Below the pieces are notes generated by a model. It saw nothing but the letters and a program-made list of their open reading frames with translations, was not told the origin of the DNA and searched no databases. Positions 16,179 through 28,367 of a DNA stretch of 64,000 bases are shown one piece after another (within the stretch, counting starts at the first letter, position 1; each line of letters begins with the position of its first letter). The DNA comes from Pseudomonadota bacterium (GTDB lineage Bacteria > Pseudomonadota > Alphaproteobacteria > Rhodospirillales > Casp-alpha2): the NCBI GenBank assembly GCA_027624235.1, contig JAQBYB010000002.1, positions 1-64,000 of the forward strand, given 5' to 3'. Both the position numbers and the translations under genes were made by a program.

Positions 16179-18302
16179 TTACTTCCCCGAGATGTCCTCG
16201 CCGGTTTTCTGGTCGACGGCTTTGAGGGACAACTTGACCTTGCCCCGATCATCGATGCCGATCAACTTGACCTTCACTTCGTCGCCGACGTTGACGACAT
16301 CGGTGGTCTTGCCGACCCGCTCCGCCGCCAGTTCCGAGATGTGAACCAGGCCATCCTTGGCGCCCATGAAGTTGACGAAAGCGCCGAAGTCCATCGTTTT
16401 GACCACTTTGCCGGTATAAATGGCGCCGACTTCGGCTTCCGCGGTAATCGAACGAATCCATGCGATGGCGGCATCCGCCGCCTTTTGATCAACGGCGGCG
16501 ACTTTCACGGTGCCGTCGTCATCCAGGTCGATCTTGGCGCCAGTCACTTCGCAGATTTCCCGGATCATCTTGCCACCCGGTCCGATCACTTCGCGGATTT
16601 TATCCTTGTTGATCTTCAACGTGGTAATGCGCGGCGCGTTGTCACTGACCGAGGAGCGAGCCGTATCTAGCCCCTTGGACATTTCACCGAGGATATGAAT
16701 CCGGCCATCACGGGCCTGCGCCAGGGCGACTTTCATGATCTCTTCGGTAATCGAAGTGATCTTGATGTCCATCTGCAGGGCCGTAATGCCGCCTTCGGTG
16801 CCGGCAACCTTGAAGTCCATATCGCCCAGATGATCCTCGTCACCAAGGATATCGGACAAAACAGCGTAATCATCACCTTCCTTGATCAGGCCCATGGCGA
16901 TACCGGCAACCGGGCTGGTCAACGGCACGCCCGCATCCATCAACGCCAGCGAGGCGCCACAGACACTTGCCATCGACGAAGACCCGTTGGACTCGGTGAT
17001 TTCGGAGACCACCCGCATGGTATAGGGGAAGTTTTCCTTCGACGGCAGCAACGGGTGAATGGCCCGCCACGCCAGTTTGCCGTGACCGACTTCGCGCCGC
17101 CCGGTGAAGCCGAAACGCCCGGCCTCGCCCACCGAATACGGCGGGAAGTTGTAATGCAGCAGAAAGTGCTCGCGGTAATCTTCGGCCAGACCGTCGATGA
17201 TCTGTTCGTCCTGTCCGGTGCCGAGCGTCGTCGTCACCAGCGCTTGGGTCTCGCCACGGGTAAACAAAGCCGAGCCGTGAGTCCGGGGCAGGATACCGGT
17301 TTCAACTTCGATTTGACGCACCGTCTTGGTGTCGCGGCCATCGATACGTAGCCCGGTCTTCAGGATGTCATGACGAACAATGTCTTTTTCAAGATTCTTG
17401 ATAAGATCCCCTAAAACATCGGCGACCAAATCGGCGTCGAGACTGGCATCGGCAGCGAGAACTTCCTTAATTTTGGCTTTCGCGGCGCTTAATTTTTCGA
17501 CACGCGGGGTTTTCGCGGTTTCCTTGTACGCGGCGCGGAGAGCTTCTTCGCCGACAGCCTTGACCTTCGCGGCCAATGCCGCCTTGCCTTCCGGTTCGCT
17601 CGGCAAATCGCGCGGTGGCTTGGCGCAGTCTTGGGCCAAGGCGATGATTGCATCAATCACCGGCTGCATGCCTTTGTGGCCGAACATGACGGCGCCCAGC
17701 ATGACCTCTTCGGATAATTCGTGGGCTTCCGATTCGACCATCAGCACGCCTTCGCGGGTGCCGGCGACGACCAGGTTAAGGAGCGTCGAAGGCATTTGAT
17801 CGAGAACCGGGTTCAACACATACTCGCCGTCAATGTAACCGACCCGGGCGCCGCCGATGGGGCCCTTGAAGGGCAGGCCGGAAATGGTCAGCGCCGCGGA
17901 CGTGCCGATCAAGGCAACGATATCCGGGTCATTTTCCAAATCGTGCGTCACCACCGTACAGATTACCTGGGTTTCATTGCTGAACCCCTTGGCGAACAAC
18001 GGCCGGATCGGCCGGTCGATCAGACGCGACGTTAAAACTTCTTTTTCGGCGGGACGGGCTTCGCGCTTGAAAAAACCGCCGGGGATTTTACCCGCGGCAA
18101 AGGCCTTTTCCTGGTAATGAACGGCCAATGGGAAAAAATCAATTCCCGGGCGCGGCACCGCTTCGCCGACCACGGTGCACAGCACCTTGGTATCGCCGTA
18201 CGTTGCCATTACGGCGCCGTCGGCCTGGCGGGCGATTTTGCCCGTCTCCAGGGTTAGCGTGCGGCCACCCCATTCAATTTCTTTCTTAAACTCCTTAAAC
18301 AT
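16179..18302 (-). CDS. pnp: Polyribonucleotide nucleotidyltransferase (PNPase)
   Basis: This 707-residue 3'-5' phosphorolytic exoribonuclease is a degradosome-type RNA-turnover enzyme. It has two RNase PH domains (starting near residues 10 and 315; [14 protein letters not shown] and [20 protein letters not shown] are typical), then a KH domain ([15 protein letters not shown], about 560) and an S1 domain ([21 protein letters not shown], about 625). Length is standard. It follows rpsO with a 144-bp leader that contains two short hairpins, as in autoregulated rpsO-pnp operons. Confidence 0.97.
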   Translation of the reverse strand: MFKEFKKEIEWGGRTLTLETGKIARQADGAVMATYGDTKVLCTVVGEAVPRPGIDFFPLAVHYQEKAFAAGKIPGGFFKREARPAEKEVLTSRLIDRPIRPLFAKGFSNETQVICTVVTHDLENDPDIVALIGTSAALTISGLPFKGPIGGARVGYIDGEYVLNPVLDQMPSTLLNLVVAGTREGVLMVESEAHELSEEVMLGAVMFGHKGMQPVIDAIIALAQDCAKPPRDLPSEPEGKAALAAKVKAVGEEALRAAYKETAKTPRVEKLSAAKAKIKEVLAADASLDADLVADVLGDLIKNLEKDIVRHDILKTGLRIDGRDTKTVRQIEVETGILPRTHGSALFTRGETQALVTTTLGTGQDEQIIDGLAEDYREHFLLHYNFPPYSVGEAGRFGFTGRREVGHGKLAWRAIHPLLPSKENFPYTMRVVSEITESNGSSSMASVCGASLALMDAGVPLTSPVAGIAMGLIKEGDDYAVLSDILGDEDHLGDMDFKVAGTEGGITALQMDIKITSITEEIMKVALAQARDGRIHILGEMSKGLDTARSSVSDNAPRITTLKINKDKIREVIGPGGKMIREICEVTGAKIDLDDDGTVKVAAVDQKAADAAIAWIRSITAEAEVGAIYTGKVVKTMDFGAFVNFMGAKDGLVHISELAAERVGKTTDVVNVGDEVKVKLIGIDDRGKVKLSLKAVDQKTGEDISGK

Positions 18303-18389
18303 CCTCTTTCTTCCTTCCTACGAACATCTCATGCTCGTCATACAACATCCATACAGGCATGGGCCCAATGCCCACGCTCAATTAAGGGG

Positions 18390-18405
18390 CCGTCCCCGTG
18401 GACGG
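18390..18405. promoter_or_regulatory. Hairpin in the rpsO-pnp intergenic leader
   Basis: CCGTCC-CCGT-GGACGG forms a 6-bp stem with a 4-base loop between rpsO and pnp. A second small stem, TGGGC / GCCCA, lies at about 18359-18373. In enterobacteria a hairpin here is cut by RNase III and mediates PNPase autocontrol. A similar role here is inference. Confidence 0.4.
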
Positions 18406-18446
18406 GTCCCGGTCGTTTCGATACTTAATATTGAAAGGCACTGCCT

Positions 18447-18716
18447 TTACCGGCGCAGGTTAAGACGCTTGATCAAGTCCTCGTACCGCTGGACCTGTTT
18501 TCTTTTTACATAGTCAAGCAGCCTGCGGCGTTGGCCGACCATCATCAGCAAGCCTCGGCGGGAATGAAAATCCTTACTGTGGGTTTGCAAGTGTTCGGTG
18601 AGGTTGGAAATGCGTTCCGTCAGGATCGCAACCTGGACCTCGGGCGATCCCGTGTCGTCTTTCTTCGTCGCGAACTCTTGGATGAGTTCTTGCTTCCGCT
18701 CTGCGGTTATCGACAT
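18447..18716 (-). CDS. rpsO: 30S ribosomal protein S15
   Basis: This 89-residue protein has exactly the usual S15 length. Family motifs are visible: [35 protein letters not shown], which carries the conserved HxxDxxSRRGLL rRNA-binding element ([12 protein letters not shown]), and the C-terminal [11 protein letters not shown]. It binds 16S rRNA in the platform of the small subunit. It lies 14 bp after truB. Confidence 0.97.
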   Translation of the reverse strand: MSITAERKQELIQEFATKKDDTGSPEVQVAILTERISNLTEHLQTHSKDFHSRRGLLMMVGQRRRLLDYVKRKQVQRYEDLIKRLNLRR

Positions 18717-18730
18717 CGTATACTCCGAAA

Positions 18731-19657
18731 TTAAAAGTTCATGACACGGAAGGGACGAATTTCCCCTCCTTTTATTTTAGCCAACGCCACCAGTCTGCCT
18801 TCGGCCATGGCACAAACAACGTCGCCTTGACTGATGTTTTTTAAAGGAGACCGATTGGCCACCGGAAGAACCGGAATGGCCTGTCCTCGTCGCAACTTAT
18901 TCGCCTCCATTTCCGTCAGGGCCAGTGCCGGGATGTCGTCCAGCACGGTCTCAATAGGAAGCAGTCGCTCCAAGAGCGGCGCACTATGCCCCAGCGATTC
19001 CAGTTTATCCAGTGAAATCGCATCCTTTTCTTCAAACGGGCCGACCGCCACCCGCCGTAACGCCGAAACATACCCCAATGTTCCCAAAGAAACGGCAATA
19101 TCCCGCGCCAAAGAGCGCATATAGGCGCCTTTGCCGGAGACCACTTCAAACACCGCATGGTCCGCATCGGGCATCTCCGATACCGTTAAATCGTCGATAT
19201 GAACGATCCTGGATTTCATTTCCGGCGCCTGATCGGCGCGGGCCAGCGCATAGGCCCGTTGGCCATCAATCTTGATCGCCGAGAACACCGGCGGCACCTG
19301 TTCGATATCGCCGATGAAACGACCGAGGACGGCTTCAATTTGTTTTTTTGTCGGGCGAACGTCACTGGTCCCGGTGACCGTGCCCTCGGCGTCATCGGTG
19401 TTGCGGGCTTCCCCCCAACGAATGGTAAACCGGTATTTTTTTGCCCCGTCCATAACGTAGGAAACGGTTTTTGTCGCCTCTCCCAGCGCCAACGGAAGCA
19501 GCCCCGTCGCCAGCGGGTCCAGGGTGCCGCCATGCCCGACTTTAGCCGCGCCGGTAATCCGCCGCACCTGGCCGACGACGCCGTTGGAGCTGATCCCGGC
19601 TGGCTTGTCGATGACCAGCCAGCCGTGGATCGGCGTCCCCCGGCGCTTACGAGCCAT
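18731..19657 (-). CDS. truB: tRNA pseudouridine-55 synthase
   Basis: This 308-residue enzyme makes pseudouridine 55 in the T-loop of tRNAs. The catalytic Asp is in [16 protein letters not shown] (about residue 42), and the [20 protein letters not shown] and [13 protein letters not shown] blocks follow the TruB pattern. I start at ATG 19657 ([14 protein letters not shown]); the frame is open 9 codons upstream. The start overlaps the rbfA stop by 11 bp. Confidence 0.95.
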   Translation of the reverse strand: MARKRRGTPIHGWLVIDKPAGISSNGVVGQVRRITGAAKVGHGGTLDPLATGLLPLALGEATKTVSYVMDGAKKYRFTIRWGEARNTDDAEGTVTGTSDVRPTKKQIEAVLGRFIGDIEQVPPVFSAIKIDGQRAYALARADQAPEMKSRIVHIDDLTVSEMPDADHAVFEVVSGKGAYMRSLARDIAVSLGTLGYVSALRRVAVGPFEEKDAISLDKLESLGHSAPLLERLLPIETVLDDIPALALTEMEANKLRRGQAIPVLPVANRSPLKNISQGDVVCAMAEGRLVALAKIKGGEIRPFRVMNF

Positions 19658-20060
19658 CGGTATCGTCCCCGCGCCCGGCAACAAGGTCCCGGGAAACGCC
19701 GGGGGCCCTCAATAGATCATCGATGCGCCCGGCTTCGTCAAAGGTGGTATCGGCAATAAACGTAAGGTTGGGCAGGCGCCTTAACTTTACCGCCTTGCCG
19801 ACCTTGTGGCGCACAAACGGCGCCGCCCGGTTAAGGGCATCAATCACCTCAGGAACATTGCCGCCGCCGAGCGGAATCACGAAAGCCGTGGCGTTGCGAA
19901 GATCGGGGCTGATGCGAACCTCGGTGACGGTGATCGCGTTCTCTCCCAGGCCGGGGTCCCGGATTTCGCCGCGCCCAAGAATTTGCGCCAAGGTATGGCG
20001 AACTTCCTCGCCCACCCGAAGCTGGCGTTGGCTGGGGGCCTTGGCATCCCCTTTTTTCAT
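19647..20060 (-). CDS. rbfA: Ribosome-binding factor A
   Basis: This 137-residue single KH-like-domain protein is a 30S maturation factor acting on the 16S 5' end. It shows the family segments RQLRVGEEVRHTLAQIL, TVTEVRISPDLRNATAFV and the C-terminal VKLRRLPNLTFIADTTFDEAGRIDDLL. It lies between infB and truB in the standard order, 41 bp after infB. Confidence 0.95.
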   Translation of the reverse strand: MKKGDAKAPSQRQLRVGEEVRHTLAQILGRGEIRDPGLGENAITVTEVRISPDLRNATAFVIPLGGGNVPEVIDALNRAAPFVRHKVGKAVKLRRLPNLTFIADTTFDEAGRIDDLLRAPGVSRDLVAGRGDDTDGS

Positions 20061-20101
20061 GGTGTCCTCGATTACGCGGTGATTTCAGCCGAAAGCCTGG
20101 A

Positions 20102-22612
20102 TTATAACGACCGGGCGATTTCCTCGGTTTCAAAACATTCGATCCGGTCGCCCTCTTTAAGGTCATGGAAATTGGCAAAGCCCATGCCGCATTCGGTGCC
20201 TTCCTTGACTTCCTTGGCGTCATCCTTGAATCGCTTTAACTGGCTCAGATCGCCCTCATGAATGACCACATCATCGCGCACCAGCCGCACCTTGGCGCCG
20301 CGGCGGACCATGCCCTCGGTAACCATACAGCCGGCGATCTTGCCGATCTTAGAAATGTTGAAGACCTCGCGGATTTGGGCATAACCGAGGAGGTTTTCCT
20401 TGATCGTCGGGGCCAGCATCCCGGAAAGAATTTTCTTCAGTTCGTCGAGGAGATCGTAGATGATCGAATAATAACGGATTTCAACATTGTCCCGGCGCGC
20501 CATTTCGCGGGCCTGGGGATTGGCGCGAACGTTAAAGCCAATGACCACGGCGCCGGATGCATTGGCAAGGGTCACATCGGATTCGTTGATGCCACCGACA
20601 CCCGAATGCAGAACGTGGGCCTTAACCTCATCGGTGGCCATATTTTTGAGGGCACCGATAATCGCTTCCAACGAACCTTGCACGTCGGTCTTGATAACCA
20701 CCGGCAGCATTTGAAGATTACTGCCTGCTTTGATCTTTTCGAACATCTCTTCAAGGGTGCCGCGGGCGCCCGCAACGGCTTTTTCATCGCGCACGCGGTT
20801 TTGGCGGAATGCGACGACTTCCCGCGCCCGGCTTTCGCTTTCGACAACCGCGACTTCTTCGCCGGCGCTCGGGGTGCCGTTAAGGCCTAAAACTTCCACC
20901 GGCATGGAAGGCCCGGCTTCTTTCAGGTTCTCGCCATGGGCGTCGACAAGGGCCCGTACGCGTCCCCATTCATCGCCAGCGACGAAGATATCGCCGACCC
21001 TGAGGGTGCCGCGCTGAACCAGGACCGTTGCCACGGAACCACGGCCTTGTTCCATCTTGGCCTCAATCACGACACCTTCCGCCGAACGGTTGGGGTTCGC
21101 CTTTAGGTCCATCAATTCCGCCTGTAGCAGGATGGTTTCTTCCAGTTTGGCCAGGTTGATTTTCTTGGTCGCGGAAACCTCGACGGCCAAAACATCGCCG
21201 CCCATTTCCTCTAACACCAGTTCATGCTGCAAAAGATCCGTGCGGATCCGTGCGGCGTTGGCGCCTTCCTTGTCGATCTTATTAATGGCGACAATGATCG
21301 GCACGCCCGCGGCCTTGGCATGGGCAATGGCTTCAATGGTCTGCGGCATGATGCCGTCATCGGCGGCAACGCAAAGCACAACGATATCAGTGACATTGGC
21401 GCCCCGAGCGCGCATTTCCGAAAAGGCGGCATGGCCCGGCGTATCGATAAACGATATTTTCGCGCCGGATGACAAGGTCACCTGATAGGCGCCGATATGC
21501 TGCGTGATACCGCCCTTTTCATGGGCCGCGACATCGGTGGAACGGATGGCGTCCAGAAGCGACGTTTTGCCGTGATCGACATGCCCCATCACCGTAACCA
21601 CGGGCGGGCGCGAAACCAGGGCCACATCCTCGTCAACCTCACCCTTGAGCCCTAATTCCACATCGGCGGCGGAAACGCGTTTCAAATTGTGCCCAAATTC
21701 CGCAACCACCAATTCCGCCGTGTCGGCATCAACGATTTGGGTCATTGTCGACATCACGCCCATGTGCATCAGCGCCTTGATAACATCAACACCGCGTTCG
21801 GCCATGCGGCTGGCCAGTTCCTGAACGGTAATGGTTTCCGGGATGATGACGTCGCGGATGATTTTCTTGCCCTCGGAAAGATGCGCTTGCTGCTTCTGCT
21901 TTTCCTTCTCCCGGGCGCGCTTGATGGAAGCCAGGGAACGGGTTCTTTCCTCGCTGTCACCAAGCGCTTCGGCGATGGTTAATTTTCCGGCTCGGCGGCG
22001 GGGTTCCGTCCGGCGCACCGTCGGCGGGCGCTGTCCTTCCCGGTCCGGGGCGCGCTTGACACGGCCCTTCTTCTCGATTTCAGCTTCACCGCCGTCAATC
22101 GCTTCCAGTTTGGCGGCAGCGGCGGAGGCAGCGGCTTTCTCCTGTTTCTCGCGCAGCGCTTGCTGTGCTGCGGTTTCTTTGGCACGCACGGCCACCGGCG
22201 CGGCGACCTTATTGTCTTTGGCCTGCACCTGGGCCACGGCCCTTTCTTCTTCTCCGGACAATTTCGCCCCTTCAAGGGCACGGGCGCGCGACGCTTTTTC
22301 TTCTTTCGTCAAGGTCGGCGCACCGCTGACAGGGGTCTCGGCCACAACCTCTACATCGGGGCCACGTTCATCCTGTTCCGGAATCTGCCTTTCGGCGACG
22401 GGCGTTTCTTCGGCGGGAACTTCAGCCATATGGCCGCCGGCATCGGGGGCGAAGGTGCGTTTTTTACGCACCTCAACGGTAACCATCCTGGAACGGCCAT
22501 GGGAAAAGTTCTGGCGGACCTGTCCGGTCTCAACCGTTTTTTTCAGCTCCAGCTTACCCGGCCTGGACAGGCCTAGCTTTTTGCCTTCTTTTTGATTTTC
22601 GGTCTCAGCCAT
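20102..22612 (-). CDS. infB: Translation initiation factor IF-2
   Basis: This 836-residue GTPase delivers initiator tRNA to the 30S subunit. The first 200 or so residues are charged and low-complexity, then an IF2_N-type region ([28 protein letters not shown], about 250) leads to the G domain: G1 [13 protein letters not shown]3 [12 protein letters not shown]4 NKID. Domains II to IV follow. The N-terminal region uses many Ala, Glu and Lys residues, as usual in alphaproteobacterial IF-2. Confidence 0.97.
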   Translation of the reverse strand: MAETENQKEGKKLGLSRPGKLELKKTVETGQVRQNFSHGRSRMVTVEVRKKRTFAPDAGGHMAEVPAEETPVAERQIPEQDERGPDVEVVAETPVSGAPTLTKEEKASRARALEGAKLSGEEERAVAQVQAKDNKVAAPVAVRAKETAAQQALREKQEKAAASAAAAKLEAIDGGEAEIEKKGRVKRAPDREGQRPPTVRRTEPRRRAGKLTIAEALGDSEERTRSLASIKRAREKEKQKQQAHLSEGKKIIRDVIIPETITVQELASRMAERGVDVIKALMHMGVMSTMTQIVDADTAELVVAEFGHNLKRVSAADVELGLKGEVDEDVALVSRPPVVTVMGHVDHGKTSLLDAIRSTDVAAHEKGGITQHIGAYQVTLSSGAKISFIDTPGHAAFSEMRARGANVTDIVVLCVAADDGIMPQTIEAIAHAKAAGVPIIVAINKIDKEGANAARIRTDLLQHELVLEEMGGDVLAVEVSATKKINLAKLEETILLQAELMDLKANPNRSAEGVVIEAKMEQGRGSVATVLVQRGTLRVGDIFVAGDEWGRVRALVDAHGENLKEAGPSMPVEVLGLNGTPSAGEEVAVVESESRAREVVAFRQNRVRDEKAVAGARGTLEEMFEKIKAGSNLQMLPVVIKTDVQGSLEAIIGALKNMATDEVKAHVLHSGVGGINESDVTLANASGAVVIGFNVRANPQAREMARRDNVEIRYYSIIYDLLDELKKILSGMLAPTIKENLLGYAQIREVFNISKIGKIAGCMVTEGMVRRGAKVRLVRDDVVIHEGDLSQLKRFKDDAKEVKEGTECGMGFANFHDLKEGDRIECFETEEIARSL

Positions 22613-22684
22613 TTATTCAACGATCCTTTTCAGGGCGCTTACGTACCCCGTTCTCATTCACCCAGCTTTTTATCCGGGGCAACC

Positions 22685-23278
22685 TTATCGGGAGAGCCCA
22701 CGAAATATCTTCAACCGGCCAGCTTCCCGCATCAGGCGTTCGGCCAACCGGCCTTTATTAATCACCACATGGACGGCATTATCCCGGCCTAATGCCTTGC
22801 CCAGTTCGGCGGCGGAGAATATGTCCACCAGCGCCATCCCCTGCGCCAACGCCTTGATCTTACCGCGACCATCATCGGCGCCATCGCCAGCTTGCAGCAA
22901 AACGCCGCCCTTATTCTTACGCAACCGGGCCTGTACCTTTTCAAACCCGGAGACTACCTCACCGGCCCGCCGGGCCAAACCCAGAAAATCCAGGCCCCGG
23001 CGCACCATCAGGCCATCCAAATGACCGGCCAAATCGGCGGGGACCTTAACACTCCGGCGCGCGGCCCTGGCAAATAACCCCTTATCGCAGGCTGTATTTA
23101 CCATATCGCGCTCGCCACTCAACCATAAACCCCGCCCCGGCAATCGCTCGTCCAGATCGGGGACCAGATCCCCATCAGGGCCGACGACAAAGCGCAACAT
23201 CTCATCCTTGGGCCTGTGGGCGCCGGAAACGATGCAGGTTCTTAGCAGCGACACCCCTTCCGAAAGCTTTTCGGGCAC
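22685..23278 (-). CDS. YlxR domain fused to L7Ae-like RNA-binding domain
   Basis: This 197-residue protein joins two domains that are separate genes in Firmicutes. Residues 1-90 are YlxR-like (RTCIVSGAHRPKDEMLRFV ... GRGLWLSG), and the rest is an L7Ae/YlxQ-like RNA-binding domain (FLGLARRAGEVVSGFEKV, ALGRDNAVHVVI). It probably binds RNA in the nusA-infB operon context. It starts with GTG, 35 bp after nusA. Confidence 0.88.
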   Translation of the reverse strand: MPEKLSEGVSLLRTCIVSGAHRPKDEMLRFVVGPDGDLVPDLDERLPGRGLWLSGERDMVNTACDKGLFARAARRSVKVPADLAGHLDGLMVRRGLDFLGLARRAGEVVSGFEKVQARLRKNKGGVLLQAGDGADDGRGKIKALAQGMALVDIFSAAELGKALGRDNAVHVVINKGRLAERLMREAGRLKIFRGLSR

Positions 23279-23313
23279 TTTTTCGGGGCCGTGAACGCTT
23301 TCAGGATGTCCGC

Positions 23314-24924
23314 CTATTTTTTATCCTCCTCGACCGCTTCGGCGTCTTTGGCATCTTCCTTGACGCCATCTTCCGCCTCGGCGCTCTCCGCCGGGGTTTC
23401 ATCTTCGAACCAATGGGCGCGCGCGGCCATAATGATTTCGTTGGCCTTGGCTTCTTTTAACGTTCCCGCCGGGGCGAACTCCATCAGCTCGTCCGTCGCC
23501 AGATCGGCCAGGTCGTCGCGGGTTTTGATGCCATTCTCACCAAGCGCCACCAACAGTTCCGGCGACACCCCTTCGACTTCGGCCAGATCGTCGCTGACTT
23601 TCAGTTCCTTGCGCCGCTTGGCCAGGTCTTCGTTCTTCGCCGCCAGGTAGGCGCGGGCGCGTTGCCGCAATTCTTCCGAGATTTCCTCATCGAAACCCTC
23701 AATGCCGACCATATCCTCGACGGGGACGAAGGCCACTTCTTCGACAGAGGAAAAACCCTCAGTGACGAGAAGATGGGCAATAACATCGTCCACGTCCAAG
23801 GCGTCCACAAATATCCGTGAGCGGGACTTGAACTCCGTATTGCGGCGATCGGATTCTTGGGCTTCGGTCAGAATGTCGATGTCCCAGCCCGAAAGTTGCG
23901 AGGCCAGGCGCACGTTTTGGCCGCGGCGACCGATCGCCAGGGAAAGCTGTTCGTCGGGAACCACCACTTCGATACGATTGGTCTCTTCATCCAAAACCAC
24001 CTTGGCGACTTCCGCCGGCGCCAGTGCATTGACGATAAAGGAGGCTTGATCAGGCGACCATTGGATGATGTCGATTTTTTCTCCCTGGAGCTCGCCGACA
24101 ACGGCCTGCACCCGAGACCCCCTCATGCCGATACACGGGCCGACCGGGTCAATGCTGGAATCGTGAGACAATACCGCAATCTTGGCGCGTGATCCGGGGT
24201 CCCTGGCCACCGCCTTGATTTCAATGACGCCGTCATAGATCTCCGGAACCTCTTGAGCAAATAATTTTGCCATGAACTGAGGATGGGTGCGGGACAGAAA
24301 AATTTGCGGGCCGCGAGCTTCTTCGCGGACATCGACAATGTAGGAACGCAGCCGGTCGCCGGTGTTGAAGTGTTCGCGCGGAATCGATTCGTCCCGGCGC
24401 AGGATCGCCTCGGCGCGGTTTAAATCGACAATGACGTTTCCGTATTCGATTCTCTTGACCAGGCCGTTGACGATCTCGCCGATGCGGCCTTTGTATTCGG
24501 CAAATTGGCGGCTGCGCTCAGCGTCGCGAACCCTTTGCACGATTACTTGCTTGGCCGTTTGGGCGGCGATGCGCCCGAAGTCGATCGGCGGCAGGGCGTC
24601 GACCATGTAATCGCCTGCTTCAGCACCAGCTTGTATTTTTTGGGCCGCTTTAAGATCAATCTGGGTGGCTTCGTTTTCGACCTCTTCCGGGGTCTCCACG
24701 ACTTCCACATACCGGGCCAGGGTTATTTCCCCCGTCGAGCGGTTTATGTTGGCGCGAATGTCGTGTTCATGGCCGTATTTGGAGCGACCGGCTTTTTGGA
24801 TCGCTTGCTCCATCGCCTCAAGAACCTCATCGCGATCAATCCCTTTGTCGCGGGCAACGGCTTCGGCCACTTCAATTAATTCCGGCCGCGTCTGTGCGGC
24901 GCTTGTATTCATGCTTTCGCTCAT
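23314..24924 (-). CDS. nusA: Transcription termination/antitermination factor NusA
   Basis: This 536-residue RNA polymerase-binding factor has an N-terminal RNAP domain, an S1 domain (about residues 135-200), and tandem KH domains including [33 protein letters not shown]-like [18 protein letters not shown], and [18 protein letters not shown]. Two C-terminal acidic helical repeats of the NusA type follow ([41 protein letters not shown]). A Glu/Lys-rich tail ends the protein. It follows rimP by 6 bp. Confidence 0.96.
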   Translation of the reverse strand: MSESMNTSAAQTRPELIEVAEAVARDKGIDRDEVLEAMEQAIQKAGRSKYGHEHDIRANINRSTGEITLARYVEVVETPEEVENEATQIDLKAAQKIQAGAEAGDYMVDALPPIDFGRIAAQTAKQVIVQRVRDAERSRQFAEYKGRIGEIVNGLVKRIEYGNVIVDLNRAEAILRRDESIPREHFNTGDRLRSYIVDVREEARGPQIFLSRTHPQFMAKLFAQEVPEIYDGVIEIKAVARDPGSRAKIAVLSHDSSIDPVGPCIGMRGSRVQAVVGELQGEKIDIIQWSPDQASFIVNALAPAEVAKVVLDEETNRIEVVVPDEQLSLAIGRRGQNVRLASQLSGWDIDILTEAQESDRRNTEFKSRSRIFVDALDVDDVIAHLLVTEGFSSVEEVAFVPVEDMVGIEGFDEEISEELRQRARAYLAAKNEDLAKRRKELKVSDDLAEVEGVSPELLVALGENGIKTRDDLADLATDELMEFAPAGTLKEAKANEIIMAARAHWFEDETPAESAEAEDGVKEDAKDAEAVEEDKK

Positions 24925-24930
24925 CGTCTC

Positions 24931-25413
24931 TTAACTCTCCTGCGCTGCCGCGATCAAATCGTCGGTCATGAGTAATTTTGCCCGGTGAATGTCGGGATGA
25001 GGCAATCCCACCTCAACGCCGTCCACCAATATTCTTACGATGTCGTCCTTAACGCCCAGCAATTCGCCTTTGAAACGGCGCCGTCCATCCAGGGGCCGAT
25101 TGATTTCAATCTTCGCCTGAAACCCCAGGAACCGTTCGAAATCTTTAATCCTGACCAGGGGCCGGTCAAGGCCCGGTGACGAGACCTCTAGTGTATAGGC
25201 CCCCTTGATCGGGTCATCAACTTCAAGAAGCGTCGAAATCGCCCGGCTGACGGAAGCACAATCATCCACCGTCAACCCTTGGCCATCCTTACGTTCCACC
25301 ATGACCTGCATCAACATCACTTCCTTGCCGGACATTTGCACCCGAACGATGTCGAAACCCAGATCGTCCACGGACGGCTCAATCAGGTCTTGGATGCGTC
25401 GGGACATATCCAT
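24931..25413 (-). CDS. rimP: Ribosome maturation factor RimP
   Basis: This 160-residue 30S maturation factor shows the family elements LIEPSVDDLGFDIVRVQM, LTVDDCASVSRAISTLLEVDD and the signature YTLEVSSPGLDRPLV. The C-terminal Sm-like domain includes GRRRFKGELLGV. I start it at the ATG at 25413; the frame extends further upstream only by crossing a transcription terminator, which excludes the longer form. It heads the rimP-nusA-ylxR-infB-rbfA-truB-rpsO-pnp operon. Confidence 0.94.
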   Translation of the reverse strand: MDMSRRIQDLIEPSVDDLGFDIVRVQMSGKEVMLMQVMVERKDGQGLTVDDCASVSRAISTLLEVDDPIKGAYTLEVSSPGLDRPLVRIKDFERFLGFQAKIEINRPLDGRRRFKGELLGVKDDIVRILVDGVEVGLPHPDIHRAKLLMTDDLIAAAQES

Positions 25414-25460
25414 CAGATCACTCACCCTTGGCTTCGGGGGTTGCTTAAGGAAATTCCTCA

Positions 25461-25488
25461 AAAACAAAAGGCGGGCCACCGGCCCACC
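25461..25488 (-). terminator. Intrinsic terminator between trmB and rimP
   Basis: On the minus strand an 8-bp stem GGTGGGCC / GGCCCGCC (one G-U pair) with a 3-base loop is followed by TTTTGTTTT, a classic intrinsic terminator. It lies 105 bp after the trmB stop and 48 bp before the rimP start. It either ends the metK-trmB transcript or acts as an attenuator in the rimP-nusA leader. Confidence 0.85.
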
Positions 25489-25592
25489 CATCAATCCCAC
25501 CAAATTTTACGGACTAAACGAGTACGTTCACGACTGAACGTATGGAATATATATACCGATGGCCTCTAAAGTTCAATGGTTTTTGATGGTTT

Positions 25593-26302
25593 TCACGCGG
25601 GTGGGCGCGGTCGCCGGGACAAGCAGAGATAGGCCGGATGATTGCCCTTTGCCCTGGCCTTTCTTTCGTAGCGTGTCTCAACCCAATCAGACGGCGGCGC
25701 GGACCAATCGTGCTTTGAGCGCGCGCGCCATGTCAACTCATCCCTGGCGGTCAGGTGATCCAACATCCAGTCGACGTAGCCCATATGGTCGCTGGCCAGC
25801 CTAATTTCGCCATTGTCCTTCAACAGGCGGACCAACTGCGCCACGGTATCGTCGCTGATAAAGCGGCGGCGATGGTGTTTTTTTTTCGGCCACGGGTCTG
25901 TAAACAACGCAACAATCCTTCCGAAACAAGCGTCCGCCAGGACCGGAAAGAGCTTTCTCACATCGTCGTCGAAAATACGGACATTGGTGAGACCGCCGCA
26001 TTCGATCAGGCTCAACAGATTGGCGACGCCATTGACGAAGGGCTCGCACCCGATAAACCCGATATCCGGGTGAACCGCGGCCTGGGCGGCAAGATGTTCG
26101 CCGCCGCCGAACCCGACTTCAAGCCATAGGTCGCTGACGGGGGCCGCGAATGTCGCCGCAAGGTCCAAGGGTTGACCGCCTGCCGGCAACGACACCCTCA
26201 GGCGCGGCAACAGATCATTGATTAAGGCCTGACGGTTGGGGCGCAACTTATGGCCGTGCCGGCGGCCATAAAACTGCGGCCCTTCATGTTGTTTTTCGCC
26301 GG

Positions 26303-26306
<4 letters not shown>
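25593..26306 (-). CDS. trmB: tRNA (guanine-N7)-methyltransferase
   Basis: This 237-residue SAM-dependent enzyme makes m7G46 in tRNA. The SAM-binding motif is [17 protein letters not shown] (about residue 58), followed by [14 protein letters not shown]. The catalytic-region signature is [16 protein letters not shown], typical of TrmB. The start codon is TTG, overlapping the metK stop codon as TTGA. Coupling to SAM synthetase is functionally sensible. Confidence 0.94.
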
Positions 26307-27478
<1,172 letters not shown>

Positions 27479-27602
27479 AATTGTTCCCTTCGATCTCAGT
27501 TTTTGTCCAATTGGACCGAGGGCTTCAATTATTCGAGAGTCTTTTTGAGCCCACTTAGCGCCATTTTTTTCGTGGTGGTCAAGCAGTCCAAATCCTTCCA
27601 CG

Positions 27603-27627
27603 CTTCACCCTTTATAAATGGGTGAAG
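27603..27627 (-). promoter_or_regulatory. Structured metK leader
   Basis: The 225-bp region between praR and metK contains a perfect 8-bp hairpin CTTCACCC / GGGTGAAG with a 9-base loop, immediately followed on the metK transcript by a CGTGG / CCACG stem. No U tract follows, so it is not an ordinary terminator. I could not match it to a known SAM riboswitch class. Confidence 0.45.
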
Positions 27628-27703
27628 GCTGTCCTTGTCGCAAGCTTTACAGAGATCGTCAAGGAATTTTGACGGGCCCAGAAAAACAGAACCCGCCTTA
27701 ATT

Positions 27704-28186
27704 CTAGCTGGCGCTTCTGGCCAGAGACTTGGTCAGCTCAAACAACCGTTTGCGCACTCTGGGATCGGCAATCTTGTAGTACGCACGAACCAGTTCCAGG
27801 GTTTCTCGACGGGCCAGGGGGTCGAGCTCAAGCGTCTTGTGTTCCTGCTCACGCAATCCCCGGACGACCTGGCCTTCGGTGGTCTTGAGGCCCATAGGCA
27901 TTTCTTCGAAGAAAAATGAGACCGGCACATCCAGAATATGGCAGAGCTGAAACAACCGGGACGCGCCGATTCTGTTGGCGCCGCGTTCATACTTTTGAAT
28001 TTGTTGGAACGTCAAGCCGACCGCATCCCCAAGTTTTTCCTGGCTGAGACCCAGCAACGTGCGCCGCAAACGGACGCGGGCGCCGACATGAATATCAACA
28101 GGATTGGGAACACCCGGGGGCAAGCGCCTTTTCTTCTTTAGGCGGGCGCGGGCTTTAGATTTCTGTGCAGGAGATGGTTTTATCAT
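27704..28186 (-). CDS. praR: PraR-like helix-turn-helix regulator
   Basis: This 160-residue protein has a basic N-terminal tail (KKKRRLPPGVPNPVDIHVG) and then a Cro/CI-type HTH domain (RVRLRRTLLGLSQEKLGDAVGLTFQQIQKYERGANRIGASRLFQLCHIL, about residues 37-90). A C-terminal helical part ends in RKRLFELTKSLA. I recognise it as PraR-like, from the sequence and from its position between lnt and metK, a conserved alphaproteobacterial order. In rhizobia PraR represses quorum-sensing and surface genes; the target here is unknown. A 22-bp palindrome lies in its upstream region. Confidence 0.72.
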   Translation of the reverse strand: MIKPSPAQKSKARARLKKKRRLPPGVPNPVDIHVGARVRLRRTLLGLSQEKLGDAVGLTFQQIQKYERGANRIGASRLFQLCHILDVPVSFFFEEMPMGLKTTEGQVVRGLREQEHKTLELDPLARRETLELVRAYYKIADPRVRKRLFELTKSLARSAS

Positions 28187-28296
28187 TTTTTCCGTGGGCT
28201 TCCGTTTTTAAGTTTGATTTTTACAACACCGACTTAGCCGCGACCTGAGAAAGTACGCCGTATTCACAATCACGTTGATCTTATCGATACTATGCA

Positions 28297-28318
28297 CTCG
28301 CATACGATTGTATGCAAG
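28297..28318. promoter_or_regulatory. Palindromic operator-like site upstream of the PraR-like gene
   Basis: The core GCATAC-GATT-GTATGC is symmetric and extends outward to CT / AG with one mismatch on each side, 22 bp in all. It lies about 110 bp upstream of the HTH regulator and 50 bp after lnt. Dyads of this size suit a dimeric Cro/CI-type protein; an autoregulatory operator is inferred. Confidence 0.4.
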
Positions 28319-28367
28319 TAAAAATAGCGAACTAAGCAAACTGTCCCCTCAAAAGCTATCGTTATTA

